In this document: positions 15,911-23,281 of the stretch, one piece after another
Numbering within the stretch: the first letter of the stretch is position 1
Layout of the letters: each line of letters opens with the position of its first letter
DNA from: Candidatus Bathyarchaeota archaeon
Lineage (GTDB): Archaea; Thermoproteota; Bathyarchaeia; Bathyarchaeales; Bathyarchaeaceae
Assembly (NCBI GenBank): GCA_030608565.1
Contig: JAUWDY010000020.1
Coordinates: forward strand, 1-37,688
DNA length: 37,688 nucleotides
Direction of reading: 5' to 3'
Translations under genes and position numbers: made by a program
Notes under the pieces: generated by a model
What the model was told of the DNA's origin: nothing
Seen by the model: only the letters and a program-made list of their open reading frames with translations
The model's database searches: none

Positions 15911-15934
15911 TTACTTCTATAACTTACTTCTATA
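15911..15934. repeat. Tandem 11-bp direct repeat
   Basis: TTACTTCTATA occurs at 15911-15921 and 15924-15934, a 13-base period, just upstream of the candidate micro-ORF and the HTH_45 regulator. It is a candidate operator or activator site. Confidence 0.45.
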
Positions 15935-15947
15935 GAGAGTGACTGTA

Positions 15948-16058
15948 TTGTTAGAAACGCTATTCATGAAGTCAGGGCTTGTAGTATGCTTACTCTTTGT
16001 TTCCTTGTTAGCTTCCACAGCTTTATGCGGTGCAGTTTTCCTCTTAATGGAAAAATAG
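15948..16058 (+). CDS. Candidate 36-residue membrane microprotein
   Basis: A short frame from TTG 15948 (or ATG 15966) to TAG 16058. The product is essentially one hydrophobic helix (GLVVCLLFVSLLASTALCGA, then VFLLMEK). A GAGAGTGA stretch lies about 6 bases before the TTG. The downstream HTH_45 gene is on the same strand 39 bases on. The single-helix composition is unlike random AT-rich DNA, but no homologue is recognised. Confidence 0.3.
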   Translation: MLETLFMKSGLVVCLLFVSLLASTALCGAVFLLMEK

Positions 16059-16097
16059 AATGACGAGTCTTATGCAACAAGAACAAAGAGAGGATTT

Positions 16098-16451
16098 GTG
16101 TTGGAAGAGGCCTTGGAAATCAACTCACGTAAACGCAGAGATCGTCTGCACATAATAGCTGATATATTAGGCATAGCAATAGGTGGAAGTCTTAAAACTC
16201 AGATTATGTACAAAGCGAATCTGAGCTTTGCTCAACTTAATGAATACTTATCTTTCCTTCTTGAAATAAAACTCATTGTATCTATTACACAAAATGGAAA
16301 AACATTTTATAAAGTGACTTCTAAAGGAACAAGATTTCTTCATAACTACACAAAGATTAGAGATTTACTGAAGACAGAGGGCGAACAAAAGGCTGAGAAC
16401 AATCCGCTGATCTACACTAAAGATGGAAACTGCTACAAGACAAAAGAATGA
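16098..16451 (+). CDS. Archaeal winged-helix regulator (HTH_45 type)
   Basis: A 117-residue protein. Residues about 12-90 form the winged-helix domain typical of the archaeal HTH_45 family: KRRDRLHIIADILGIA, then GSLKTQIMYKANLSFAQLNEYL and L-x-x-x-x-L-I-x-x-x-x-x-N-G-K-T-F-Y-x-V-T-x-K-G-x-x-F-L. The C-terminal 30 residues are polar. Translation may begin at GTG 16098 or TTG 16101; the AGAGAGGA site at 16087-16094 is better spaced for the TTG. Members are one-domain DNA-binding proteins of unknown regulon. The gene stands alone between long gaps. Confidence 0.85.
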   Translation: MLEEALEINSRKRRDRLHIIADILGIAIGGSLKTQIMYKANLSFAQLNEYLSFLLEIKLIVSITQNGKTFYKVTSKGTRFLHNYTKIRDLLKTEGEQKAENNPLIYTKDGNCYKTKE

Positions 16452-16458
16452 ATCGTTG

Positions 16459-16470
16459 TGCATGCATGCA
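16459..16470. repeat. GCATGCATGC intergenic motif, copy 2
   Basis: TGCATGCATGCA lies 8 bases beyond the stop of the HTH_45 regulator gene. Confidence 0.8.
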
Positions 16471-16756
16471 GGATCTCTCCAAAGCGGAGTACATTGAATA
16501 GTCTTCTATCACAATGATTCTATTACCTAATATTCTCTTTTAGGAAATTAGATGAACATACAAGTTGATGGAGCGAGTATCGGGCTTCTTTCTTCTGATT
16601 ATTAATTAATATACTGTTGGTTTTGTAGTTTTTGAAGGTTTTTGGAACCACCTTTCTCTTTCACGGCAACGCGTGTATGCATTTGTTTTAGAGGTTGGAA
16701 CATTCTTTTGATGTTGAAACAATTCTTTAAAACTCTAAAAACAACATTGTTCTAAT

Positions 16757-16768
16757 TGCATGCATGCA
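16757..16768. repeat. GCATGCATGC intergenic motif, copy 3
   Basis: TGCATGCATGCA in the long gap between the HTH_45 regulator and the two-helix membrane protein. Confidence 0.8.
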
Positions 16769-16802
16769 AAGATCAGTCTTGGAAAGCTTCTTATTTTAAG
16801 GT

Positions 16803-16871
16803 GGTGCGGTGTTTGAAGGTGAAGAGAGTGAGAGGAAGGTGATTGTCTGTCAGTGGTTCCCTATCCGCACC
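16803..16871 (+). ncRNA. Possible structured RNA closed by a 7-bp stem
   Basis: GGTGCGG (16803-16809) is perfectly complementary to CCGCACC (16865-16871), enclosing 55 purine-rich bases in an otherwise AT-rich gap. The size and terminal stem recall a small RNA, but no tRNA T-arm, no clear C/D box pair and no other family signature is visible. The strand is uncertain. Confidence 0.2.
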
Positions 16872-17035
16872 AATTAAACAATCTTCATGCAGACTTAAAA
16901 CATTGATGCAGTAATGTTCCATAGAGAAATACTCCATGCATTGCATGCGATATATATTTGCTTCTAATACTTATCCACGGTTCATACATGTTAAATATCT
17001 CATGCTGAGACATCTTAAAGAATGCGGGTAAGGCT

Positions 17036-17368
17036 ATGTTAGATGAGAACGAAGCCTTCAAGGCTGGGCTGGCTATCTCAGTTGTGATGTTGGCAAGCGG
17101 ATTTTCGTTGCTGTTCATCCCCACATTCACTGGAGACGGGGCAGTGGTCCTGTCGTTAGGTGTGATGACCATGGTGCTGGTTTTAATGATAAAAGTCTTA
17201 GTGTCCCAAATCAGAAGATGGATGGACTACAACGCGAGAATCGAAGAAACAATCTCGGAAATCCTTACTTTGAGACGCAAACACTCAGGCATTGAACCAA
17301 CATCACACACGTACGCAACCGACATCCCCATTGAAGCGAAACAAACCTGCAAAGAAGTAGAGGCTTAA
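17036..17368 (+). CDS. Small two-helix membrane protein with cytoplasmic tail
   Basis: A 110-residue protein. Two hydrophobic helices (about 9-30 and 35-58) are separated by a short TFTGDG loop. The second is followed by a basic, helical tail of about 50 residues (SQIRRWMDYNARIEETISEIL) likely to lie in the cytoplasm. It starts with ATG 17036, with GGTAAGG a few bases upstream. I recognise no family. A GCATGCATGC copy follows 24 bases after the stop. Confidence 0.6.
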   Translation: MLDENEAFKAGLAISVVMLASGFSLLFIPTFTGDGAVVLSLGVMTMVLVLMIKVLVSQIRRWMDYNARIEETISEILTLRRKHSGIEPTSHTYATDIPIEAKQTCKEVEA

Positions 17369-17391
17369 AGAAATCGCCCGCACGCGCGTGG

Positions 17392-17403
17392 TGCATGCAT
17401 GCA
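17392..17403. repeat. GCATGCATGC intergenic motif, copy 4
   Basis: TGCATGCATGCA, preceded by a second alternating stretch CGCACGCGCGTG (17379-17390). Both lie just beyond the stop of the two-helix membrane protein gene. Confidence 0.8.
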
Positions 17404-17419
17404 ACAGGCGTTCATTCAT

Positions 17420-17578
17420 TCAGAATAGGAATATTTGGGTCATCGCTAGGATTATCTCGATCGGTAACAAGAATACTAGACCCATTAGTTCGGCACAGAT
17501 AGCCCCAAACCAACTTGAATCATGGTCTGAGCTGACATTTGCGGCTGTAGAAAAGTAAAAAGCAGTTATGAGGGGCAA
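17420..17578 (-). CDS. Candidate 52-residue membrane microprotein
   Basis: A minus-strand frame from TTG 17578 to TGA 17420-17422. The product has a polar middle (ANVSSDHDSSWFG) and a long hydrophobic C-terminal helix (LMGLVFLLPIEIILAM). No ribosome-binding site is evident and the start is TTG only, so it may be a chance frame or the remnant of a longer membrane protein. Confidence 0.2.
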   Translation of the reverse strand: MPLITAFYFSTAANVSSDHDSSWFGAICAELMGLVFLLPIEIILAMTQIFLF

Positions 17579-17721
17579 ATAACAGTCAGAGGATAAATTT
17601 TATCTTTCTTTATTTACAACTTGCCTCCACCACTATAAGCTTTGAATAAGAGAGGAAAAACTTAGGGTGTATGAACAAGCATTATACTGGGCTTAGTTAA
17701 TTCTATAGTGTTGTGTTGTGT

Positions 17722-17833
17722 GCGGTCGTAGTCTAGAGACTTTGGGTGAGAACTGTGCCCTAGTTGGAGAGCTTGGTTAGGACCTCGGCCTCCCACGCCG
17801 ACGACCCGGGTTCAAATCCCGGCGACCGCACCA
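17722..17833 (+). tRNA. tRNA-Gly (anticodon CCC) with an intron in the D-loop
   Basis: Acceptor stem GCGGTCG (17722-17728) pairs with CGACCGC (17823-17829), with discriminator A and an encoded CCA (17831-17833). The anticodon stem is TCGGC/GCCGA with loop CTCCCAC, giving anticodon CCC. The T-arm is CCGGG-TTCAAAT-CCCGG. The D-stem is GTCT/GGAC, but about 33 extra bases lie in the D-loop. They fold as a bulge-helix-bulge: outer AG/CT, central helix TCTA (17732-17735) with TGGA (17765-17768), two 3-base bulges that are both GAG (17736-17738 and 17769-17771), and an inner helix ACT/AGT plus GGG/CCC. Canonical cutting removes 17738-17770 and leaves a 76-nt tRNA plus CCA. The exact boundary may shift by one or two bases. 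Confidence 0.9.
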
Positions 17834-17890
17834 TTAGAGAATTATAATACTTAATATGATAATACGCTTGAAACCTTCAATCATGTCTTC

Positions 17891-18457
17891 TCAAGGCTTA
17901 TACTTTAAGAATAACAGTTTTATGAGGCTGCTAACAACAATCATCAAGCCTATAATGATTATGAGCCCAGCGAGAAAGGCAAACCAGCTGATATTTCCAG
18001 CCGCCAAAGCGAACAAAAAATAGCTTGCACCAAGCCAGAAGATTACGCTTGAAACTGTTCCCGACTTCCTATTCAAAGGCTCTTTAAAAACGATTCTTAG
18101 TCCTAAGACGATGGTGTGGAATATGCCGAACGTAAGACAGAATTGGGCAATAGCCGTATAGACCACTGGATGAGGTGATGCTGGAGCAGGCAAGTACACG
18201 TTTTCAGTAATGTTTTCAAGATGGAAATCTTTGGCGAAGGCAAGGGCTTCATCGTAAGGGTTGGGTGTAATAAGCCATATTACGCCGACAAGGATTAGAA
18301 AGAAGCCGAAAGAAACGATGCTTAACCAATCTCGTTCTTTCCACCGTTCAGCTATCAATAACACCTTACCGGAGATGATATAATATAGTTGATTTGTTCC
18401 GTTTTTAAGCGCTTCTAACAAGACGTTGTTCATATCAAGGGGCATTGAAAACGTCAA
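17891..18457 (-). CDS. Hypothetical multi-pass membrane protein
   Basis: A 188-residue protein with four predicted membrane helices: about 45-63, 97-118, 133-153 and 156-182. Between the first two is an outside loop of about 35 residues (NPYDEALAFAKDFHLENITE). It starts with TTG at 18457, overlapping the stop of the upstream zinc-ribbon gene by 4 bases, so the two are translationally coupled; ATG 18445 or 18430 are alternatives. I recognise no family function. Confidence 0.65.
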   Translation of the reverse strand: MTFSMPLDMNNVLLEALKNGTNQLYYIISGKVLLIAERWKERDWLSIVSFGFFLILVGVIWLITPNPYDEALAFAKDFHLENITENVYLPAPASPHPVVYTAIAQFCLTFGIFHTIVLGLRIVFKEPLNRKSGTVSSVIFWLGASYFLFALAAGNISWFAFLAGLIIIIGLMIVVSSLIKLLFLKYKP

Positions 18458-18843
18458 ACATACATGTGCTCCATCTTCTGTTCCTTTCCTGCTGTGAATG
18501 ATAAGTATTCAAGGCTTACGGGACTGCAGGATATTTGGGTTTCGCACCGTTGGCATCTAATTTTTATTATTATAGGTGTTATCCTCTCCCTTTCACCAGT
18601 GAGCCCTGTTATGGTGGGAGCCGCATAAGTAACTTCAACCAATTCCGGCTTTCCTAACTCAAACGTTCCAGACTTCAAATGGTCAAGATATGTTATCTTC
18701 TGTTTGTAGCCACAAGCTTTACATGTCAGGGTATGCGGGGTTGCAAGCAGAGGGTTGCGATCAAAAATTCCTTTCCTAGCCATATTCATAATTTTCTCTT
18801 TAGGATCAGGTCGAGCAACGCTTGGGCCAAGTTTCTTTTTCAT
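18454..18843 (-). CDS. Zinc-ribbon protein, function unknown
   Basis: A 129-residue protein with two Cys pairs, C-x-x-C at about 42-45 (TCKACGYKQ) and C-x-x-C at about 96-99 (IRCQRCETQISC), which together can form one zinc ribbon split by a 50-residue insert. The N-terminus is basic (MKKKLGPSVARPDPKEK). The gene overlaps the following membrane-protein gene by 4 bases, suggesting a functional pair, with the soluble zinc protein probably acting at the membrane. No specific family is recognised. Confidence 0.65.
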   Translation of the reverse strand: MKKKLGPSVARPDPKEKIMNMARKGIFDRNPLLATPHTLTCKACGYKQKITYLDHLKSGTFELGKPELVEVTYAAPTITGLTGERERITPIIIKIRCQRCETQISCSPVSLEYLSFTAGKEQKMEHMYV

Positions 18844-18981
18844 TCTACGTAATCCTTGACTTTTCGCACAGATATTGTTTTTCGGTCTTGGCTAATGACC
18901 AGACATGAGTTAATGGATAAAATTAGCTTTTGACCTTTCAGATGTCACCCCTGACTTCACTGCAACCTCGGAAATGTACAA

Positions 18982-19962
18982 TTAAATTGGGGGTCTAACC
19001 AGTTTCCTTTCAGAAAGTGGTAATTTCATCCATTTTTTAAACTCGAGGCTTGGCGGTTCAGTTTCAAACAGTGGTTTTCTACGAAACTCTAACAAGTTAT
19101 TTTCTTTCTCTGCAAATTCAGCAGCCGTAACAACCACATGACCCACTTTTGACGCTGCATCAAAGATTGGTTGAGAAAGTTCCCTCCAACGTTCGTCCCG
19201 AAGGATGTGATGCTCCAGAATCGTTAATGGAACGTTCTTAACTACGGTTTCAAGATTTTGTATTCCACGTTGAATGTGATCTTCTGGCACTCTGAACCCT
19301 GCTAAATAAAGTGGAGGTCCACCTATAATGATCAACTGAGGTCTTTCGCCGAGAATCAGTTTCAACGTATGGTCGTACATGGGACCTTGAACATCAGGAG
19401 CAAACAACACCCGCTCATCACCATGTTGAACGGTGGTCATCAAAACCCAGCCTAGCGGCGTGTTCTCGGCTCCATGGAAAACAGGTTCAGAAAACTTCAC
19501 ACTCGTTTCTCCGAACTCAAACGTTCTGCTGTCTGCAATCTCCAGCGTCTCAGCATGCTTGCCACCCGTTTTCTTAAACATCCAGCCTCGACGCCTCTGG
19601 CTGAAGTTAATTATAGCTCGATAGTCCTTGGCGAGAACCAGCTTTCCCAAATAGATTTGCCTAGCCATCTCAGCAGAAGACCAGTTACAGAACCAGTCCA
19701 TGTATGAGGGAGTGTGGTGATCGAAATGATAATGACTCACCGTGACTACATCCGCTTCTTCTGCAGCCTTCAAAATTCTCTCACGGCATTCAGCCATGGC
19801 CTCATACTCTCTAGGATGCGGAGGAAAACCGAGGCGACTCGGACCCAAAGAAGCCCCAGCATCCAAAAGCACTTTCACGTCAGGGGTCTCCACGTAGGTG
19901 CACATCGACCTGACGCCGAGACTCTCCGCAGCCAATGGAACAACCTTGATTTTTTTAAGCAT
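18982..19962 (-). CDS. UPF0282 metallo-beta-lactamase-fold hydrolase
   Basis: A 326-residue archaeal MBL-fold protein of the UPF0282 type. The metal-binding signature is H77-x-H79-x-D81-H82 (SHYHFDHHTP). Further ligands are expected from the His of VFHGAENTPLGWV, the Asp of LFAPDVQGPM and the His pair in LEHHILRD. The N-terminus (V-P-L-A-A-E-S-L-G-V-R-S-M-C-T-Y-V-E-T) and the length match the family, which is widespread in archaea but not biochemically assigned. It stands alone on the minus strand. Nothing in the context fixes the substrate. Confidence 0.88.
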   Translation of the reverse strand: MLKKIKVVPLAAESLGVRSMCTYVETPDVKVLLDAGASLGPSRLGFPPHPREYEAMAECRERILKAAEEADVVTVSHYHFDHHTPSYMDWFCNWSSAEMARQIYLGKLVLAKDYRAIINFSQRRRGWMFKKTGGKHAETLEIADSRTFEFGETSVKFSEPVFHGAENTPLGWVLMTTVQHGDERVLFAPDVQGPMYDHTLKLILGERPQLIIIGGPPLYLAGFRVPEDHIQRGIQNLETVVKNVPLTILEHHILRDERWRELSQPIFDAASKVGHVVVTAAEFAEKENNLLEFRRKPLFETEPPSLEFKKWMKLPLSERKLVRPPI

Positions 19963-20313
19963 TCACGCTCAACACACCGTTTCTATGAACTATACGTTTT
20001 TATGTGGGATTTACATTTAGTTTTGCTCGGTGGGCGATGACGACTCTGGCCCCACTGATTTATGATTGTGATCTTGAGTGCGGGAGCCCACTCTTATTAT
20101 TAATGGAAATGGTGTTTTCGGAGTACACTTCTTGAGGTGCCGCTAAGATATATAGTATGATATGCTCTTTTTTTGTCGATGCATCCGCTGATCTTTCCTA
20201 TCTTGCACGCATGTGTACATGTATGTGCGTGTAATCATGTTCCAAGGTTGAGGACCAAATAATCACCTTTCGTGATACAGTAAAGAAATAAGAGATCGTC
20301 ACTGACATTATTA
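19963..20313. other. Gap with an imperfect alternating palindrome
   Basis: A 351-base gap between the divergent UPF0282 gene and a three-helix membrane protein gene. It contains the tract at 20205-20231 and AT-rich stretches that can hold both promoters. No coding frame is convincing. Confidence 0.4.
20205..20231. repeat. 27-base alternating purine-pyrimidine near-palindrome
   Basis: The tract runs through GCACGCATGTGTACATG and on to GTATGTGCGTG. It is alternating purine-pyrimidine nearly throughout and nearly self-complementary around a central TGTACA. It belongs to the same class of intergenic tract as the GCATGCATGC copies. Confidence 0.5.
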
Positions 20314-20688
20314 ATGATCGATATGCCTTGGAATTGGCGACAGCCGGTAACTTGGATTTTGAAAGTTAATCTCATCTTTTTGGTAATTGACCTTTTGTTA
20401 CTACCATTTTTATCGTTATTCCTTGGGGTTAGCGTGCTCAGTTTAGTGAAAGCAGGTTTTTTTCCTACGATGCTGCTTCTTAATTCCAGCATTATTTTTT
20501 TGGCAGGCGGATTAATAGCAATGTTTTCCTCGATTTTTCCAAGTAAAATCAGGGAGTATATCTTTCATTCTGATGAGAAGTGGTCTCAAGAAACACAGAA
20601 AAAGAGTGAGCGAAAGGCTAATTTGTATATCTTGGCAGGAATCATTTTGTTTCTAGAATCCCTTGTCTCAATTTATATGATTCTGTGA
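20314..20688 (+). CDS. Hypothetical three-helix membrane protein
   Basis: A 124-residue protein. Membrane helices are at about 14-38, 47-72 and 101-123. The loop between the second and third (residues about 75-98) is charged and helical (HSDEKWSQETQKKSERKAN), probably cytoplasmic. ATG 20314 or ATG 20323 (MPWNWRQPVTW) may be the start. The gene is convergent with the substrate-binding protein gene, with 35 bases between the stops. No family is recognised. Confidence 0.6.
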   Translation: MIDMPWNWRQPVTWILKVNLIFLVIDLLLLPFLSLFLGVSVLSLVKAGFFPTMLLLNSSIIFLAGGLIAMFSSIFPSKIREYIFHSDEKWSQETQKKSERKANLYILAGIILFLESLVSIYMIL

Positions 20689-20723
20689 AGTCTAGATACA
20701 AAAAAAGGGTGCGGAAGGCCCAA

Positions 20724-23051
20724 TCAGAGCCTTTTTCTTGCCATGTATATAGCGACTACCAATGCAACTGCAATAACTAGCGCTGCAACAGCTACATATG
20801 TCATCGTGTTTACTGAACTCTGCAGTGCGTCTATTTGACTGCCCAACGTATCCAATGTTTCAGAGTTGTCCGCTATTAGGTCGTAGAGGGGTGTCATCGC
20901 ATCGTCAACCGAGGAAGCATTCAGCATTTCAACGTATGTCCATTCAGTCCCAATTGTGGCTAAACGATCGAATAGATAATAATAGAATACTCCTGTACTT
21001 GGTGGCGTTACGGTGAAACCGTACCAGCCGCTCAGATCTGTAGTTGTTAGACCTATTTTAGCATAGACTGTTTCGTACGTTGCATTGTTAGTGACTTCCC
21101 TCAACTCAAGTTCCCTGCTAGCCAATGGGTTCCCATCTGCACCTGTGTAGATGCCCCTTATGGGGGCTGACATTCCGAGTAAGAATGAAGGAAATGCTGG
21201 CTTAGGCGGTGGACCCGGAACCGTGTAACCTGCTTTCTCCAAGTATTCTCTTGCCTTCGATAGGTCGTATGATCTTGCAGTTATCGAGGCGTTGTAGAAA
21301 GGATATGTTGGTAACCAGTATGTTGTTGCAGGTTGTCCATAGCCTGCCATCGGGTTGTCGATAATGAGTTGTCTCGGAATGGCGTATTCAATAGCCATTC
21401 TCACATACTTGGCTGCTTCTGCGGCTCTTGTTGGATCAGACTGGCCCAATGGAGTGTCTACGCCGGTGCCAAGAATCGGGTGTTGGTGGTTGTAACCGAC
21501 TTCTTGCCTACCTGTGCCTTCATTAAGCAACACCTTGCCCCATGTTGGGTCTATGGTTGGAATGTCCACTTGAATCTGGTATTGAGGATCCAGAATGTCG
21601 ACTTCATCATTCTTTAACGCTGCTAGAGCTGGAGTCTTGTCGGCGATGAATCTGATGTAGTAGTCCTCTACTTCGAACAATCCATCGGCTTCCAGAGCCG
21701 TTCTATTCCAATAGCCAGTGAATTTTTCGAGATGGACAAGCTGAGCAACTGAATCGAAGTCTACCCATTTGTAAGGTCCAGTTCCTACAGGTCCAGTATA
21801 TGTAGTTCCCCCTATGTCTATCGATCCGTCACCAGTGTTGAACGGGCTGTCCGTCCAATCTGCGGGGGCCATTTCCCCAAAGATGTGTTTAGGAATTATG
21901 TTGTTGGCGAAACCTAAAAGGTATGGGTCAAAGTATCCGTAGGGCTTACCAGGGAGCAATTCAGGAAGCCACATCTCAATCGTAGTTGCGTCCACAGCTG
22001 TTATGTTGCCTACTCTGGTACCCGTTCCTAAAGTTGTTGATGAGCTGTCGGTATATGTGAATTTGACATTGTCTCCGAAAGCCTGTGTGTAGGTTCCTTG
22101 GTGCTGCGTACCTGTGGCGGGGTTCATGAGAGCCCATATAGAGAACACAACGTCATCTGCAGTGAAGTCTTCTCCGTCATGCCATTTCACACCAGTTCTA
22201 CAGGTCCAAGTCCATTTGAAACCATTTTCACTTGGCACCCACGACGTTAGCAAGTTGGGATCAGTGTAACTGGATAGACTTGGTTTCACCAATACCAAGC
22301 CGCCGAAAACGTTTGCAGATATAATAGTGTCATACCAGGAGTTAGACAGAGGCGGGATCAATGATTCAATTTCGCCAGTAGAAGCATAGACTACTGTGCT
22401 TTTGCCTGTAAGCATTTCAGGGTTGGGTTGAGCATTGAAGTAAAGCCAACCTTCACCCCCTGGGCTTGTACCTAATGCTGGGCCTCCCAATTCAGGAGTA
22501 ACTGCAGTAGGTGTGCTCGAATAGAAGATTTGAGAGCCTGGCAATTCGTTGTAAAAGATTGTCTGCAATCTCTTCGAAACCTCATCTCGCTCGGTTGTAT
22601 TAGCTGTGGTTAGAAATATATCCATGAGGTCGTTGGCTTCTGTGTTGTTGAATAGATAGTAGTTATTTCCAGTCGGCGCGAAGCCTTCTTCGCTTCCGTA
22701 ATATAGTTGACTGGGTTCAGGAATCAATCCTGGTGTCCAACCTACCAACTGAATGTCGAACCCGCCTTCAGCGTAAGGCTTGCCCACATTCTCTTCTGGA
22801 GGTGTGAAAACGCGGTCGTAAACGCTTGCCCAGCCCAAATATACTACTCTAGCGTCGATTCCTAGTTGTATCAGCGAGTTTGCAATTATCTGTCCCCACT
22901 GGCGTCTCAACATGTTTGCGTTTCCCGGAGCGATTATTGTAACACTGAATAATGTTTCATCTTGTGCTTTTGCCGTGTTTAGTGGTAACGTAGTTAAAGT
23001 CAACAGCGTGATCAACGATAGTATTAGCAATATTTTTTTGGAGTTAGCCAT
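20724..23051 (-). CDS. Peptide ABC transporter substrate-binding protein with permuted lobe order, membrane-anchored
   Basis: About 775 residues, family-5 binding protein (SBP_bac_5), held outside the cell. It has an N-terminal signal peptide (KKILLILSLITLLTLTTLP, cleavage near AKA) and a C-terminal membrane helix ending MARKRL. The block normally near the C-terminus (IANSLIQLGIDARVVYLGW, FDIQLVGWTPG, then a P-G-S-Q-I-F-Y segment) comes first, at about 40-200. The block normally at the N-terminus (LIPPLSNSWYDT, FKWTWTCRTGVKWHDGEDF, TADDVVFSIW) follows at about 230-320. After AREYLEKAGY, where the first block would usually come, there is instead an Ig-like domain, a short coil and the anchor. 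ATG 23051 is chosen because GGTGA lies 5 bases upstream and a TATA-like TTATATAA (about 23100-23107) puts transcription near 23078. It is divergent from dppBCDF. Confidence 0.9.
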   Translation of the reverse strand: MANSKKILLILSLITLLTLTTLPLNTAKAQDETLFSVTIIAPGNANMLRRQWGQIIANSLIQLGIDARVVYLGWASVYDRVFTPPEENVGKPYAEGGFDIQLVGWTPGLIPEPSQLYYGSEEGFAPTGNNYYLFNNTEANDLMDIFLTTANTTERDEVSKRLQTIFYNELPGSQIFYSSTPTAVTPELGGPALGTSPGGEGWLYFNAQPNPEMLTGKSTVVYASTGEIESLIPPLSNSWYDTIISANVFGGLVLVKPSLSSYTDPNLLTSWVPSENGFKWTWTCRTGVKWHDGEDFTADDVVFSIWALMNPATGTQHQGTYTQAFGDNVKFTYTDSSSTTLGTGTRVGNITAVDATTIEMWLPELLPGKPYGYFDPYLLGFANNIIPKHIFGEMAPADWTDSPFNTGDGSIDIGGTTYTGPVGTGPYKWVDFDSVAQLVHLEKFTGYWNRTALEADGLFEVEDYYIRFIADKTPALAALKNDEVDILDPQYQIQVDIPTIDPTWGKVLLNEGTGRQEVGYNHQHPILGTGVDTPLGQSDPTRAAEAAKYVRMAIEYAIPRQLIIDNPMAGYGQPATTYWLPTYPFYNASITARSYDLSKAREYLEKAGYTVPGPPPKPAFPSFLLGMSAPIRGIYTGADGNPLASRELELREVTNNATYETVYAKIGLTTTDLSGWYGFTVTPPSTGVFYYYLFDRLATIGTEWTYVEMLNASSVDDAMTPLYDLIADNSETLDTLGSQIDALQSSVNTMTYVAVAALVIAVALVVAIYMARKRL

Positions 23052-23098
23052 AATTTTCACCATTTTCCTTTTGACAACAACCCATATCTGCAATTTCT

Positions 23099-23180
23099 AC
23101 TTATATAACTTTCATATCCAAAATCACGATTCTGCATATACAATTTAAGTTACGATGGATTCACAAAAATTATAAACTTA
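23099..23180. promoter_or_regulatory. Divergent promoter of the peptide transporter
   Basis: On the minus strand, AGTTATATAAG (about 23099-23109) is a good TATA box for the binding-protein gene. On the plus strand, TATAAACTTA (23171-23180) serves dppB. The two are about 70 bases apart, which would allow joint control by one regulator. Confidence 0.55.
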
Positions 23181-23281
23181 AGTAAGCCTAACTTCTTATG
23201 AAACTGCACTAAGTGGGATGGACATTATTGAGTTCTAGCAGATCCATCATCAGAAGATTTTCATCGGTGCTAGGCAGCGCA

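Larger units (their letters stand above)
15630..16097. other. Gap rich in regulatory-looking repeats
   Basis: The 468 bases between the Lrp-type regulator and the HTH_45 regulator hold a perfect palindrome (15765-15782), an alternating tract TATGCATGCGTGTGCGTG (15821-15838), a tandem direct repeat (15911-15934) and one candidate micro-ORF (15948-16058). No larger gene is visible. Confidence 0.5.
16452..17035. other. Long non-coding gap with alternating tracts and a hairpin-bounded segment
   Basis: A 584-base AT-rich stretch without a convincing coding frame. It contains two GCATGCATGC copies (16459-16470 and 16757-16768), a related CATGCATTGCATGCG (16935-16949), an ACGCGTGTATGCAT tract (16670-16683), and a segment bounded by complementary GGTGCGG and CCGCACC (16803-16871), listed separately. 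Confidence 0.5.
17369..17721. other. Gap upstream of the tRNA
   Basis: This 353-base gap carries the alternating tracts at its left end and AT-rich sequence before the tRNA. The only coding candidate is a 52-residue minus-strand frame (17420-17578), listed separately. Confidence 0.4.

Noticed and set aside
23052-23093. Longer N-terminus of the binding protein (start at 23093)
   Set aside because: It would begin too close to the TATA box, before the expected transcription start. The GGTGA site supports ATG 23051.
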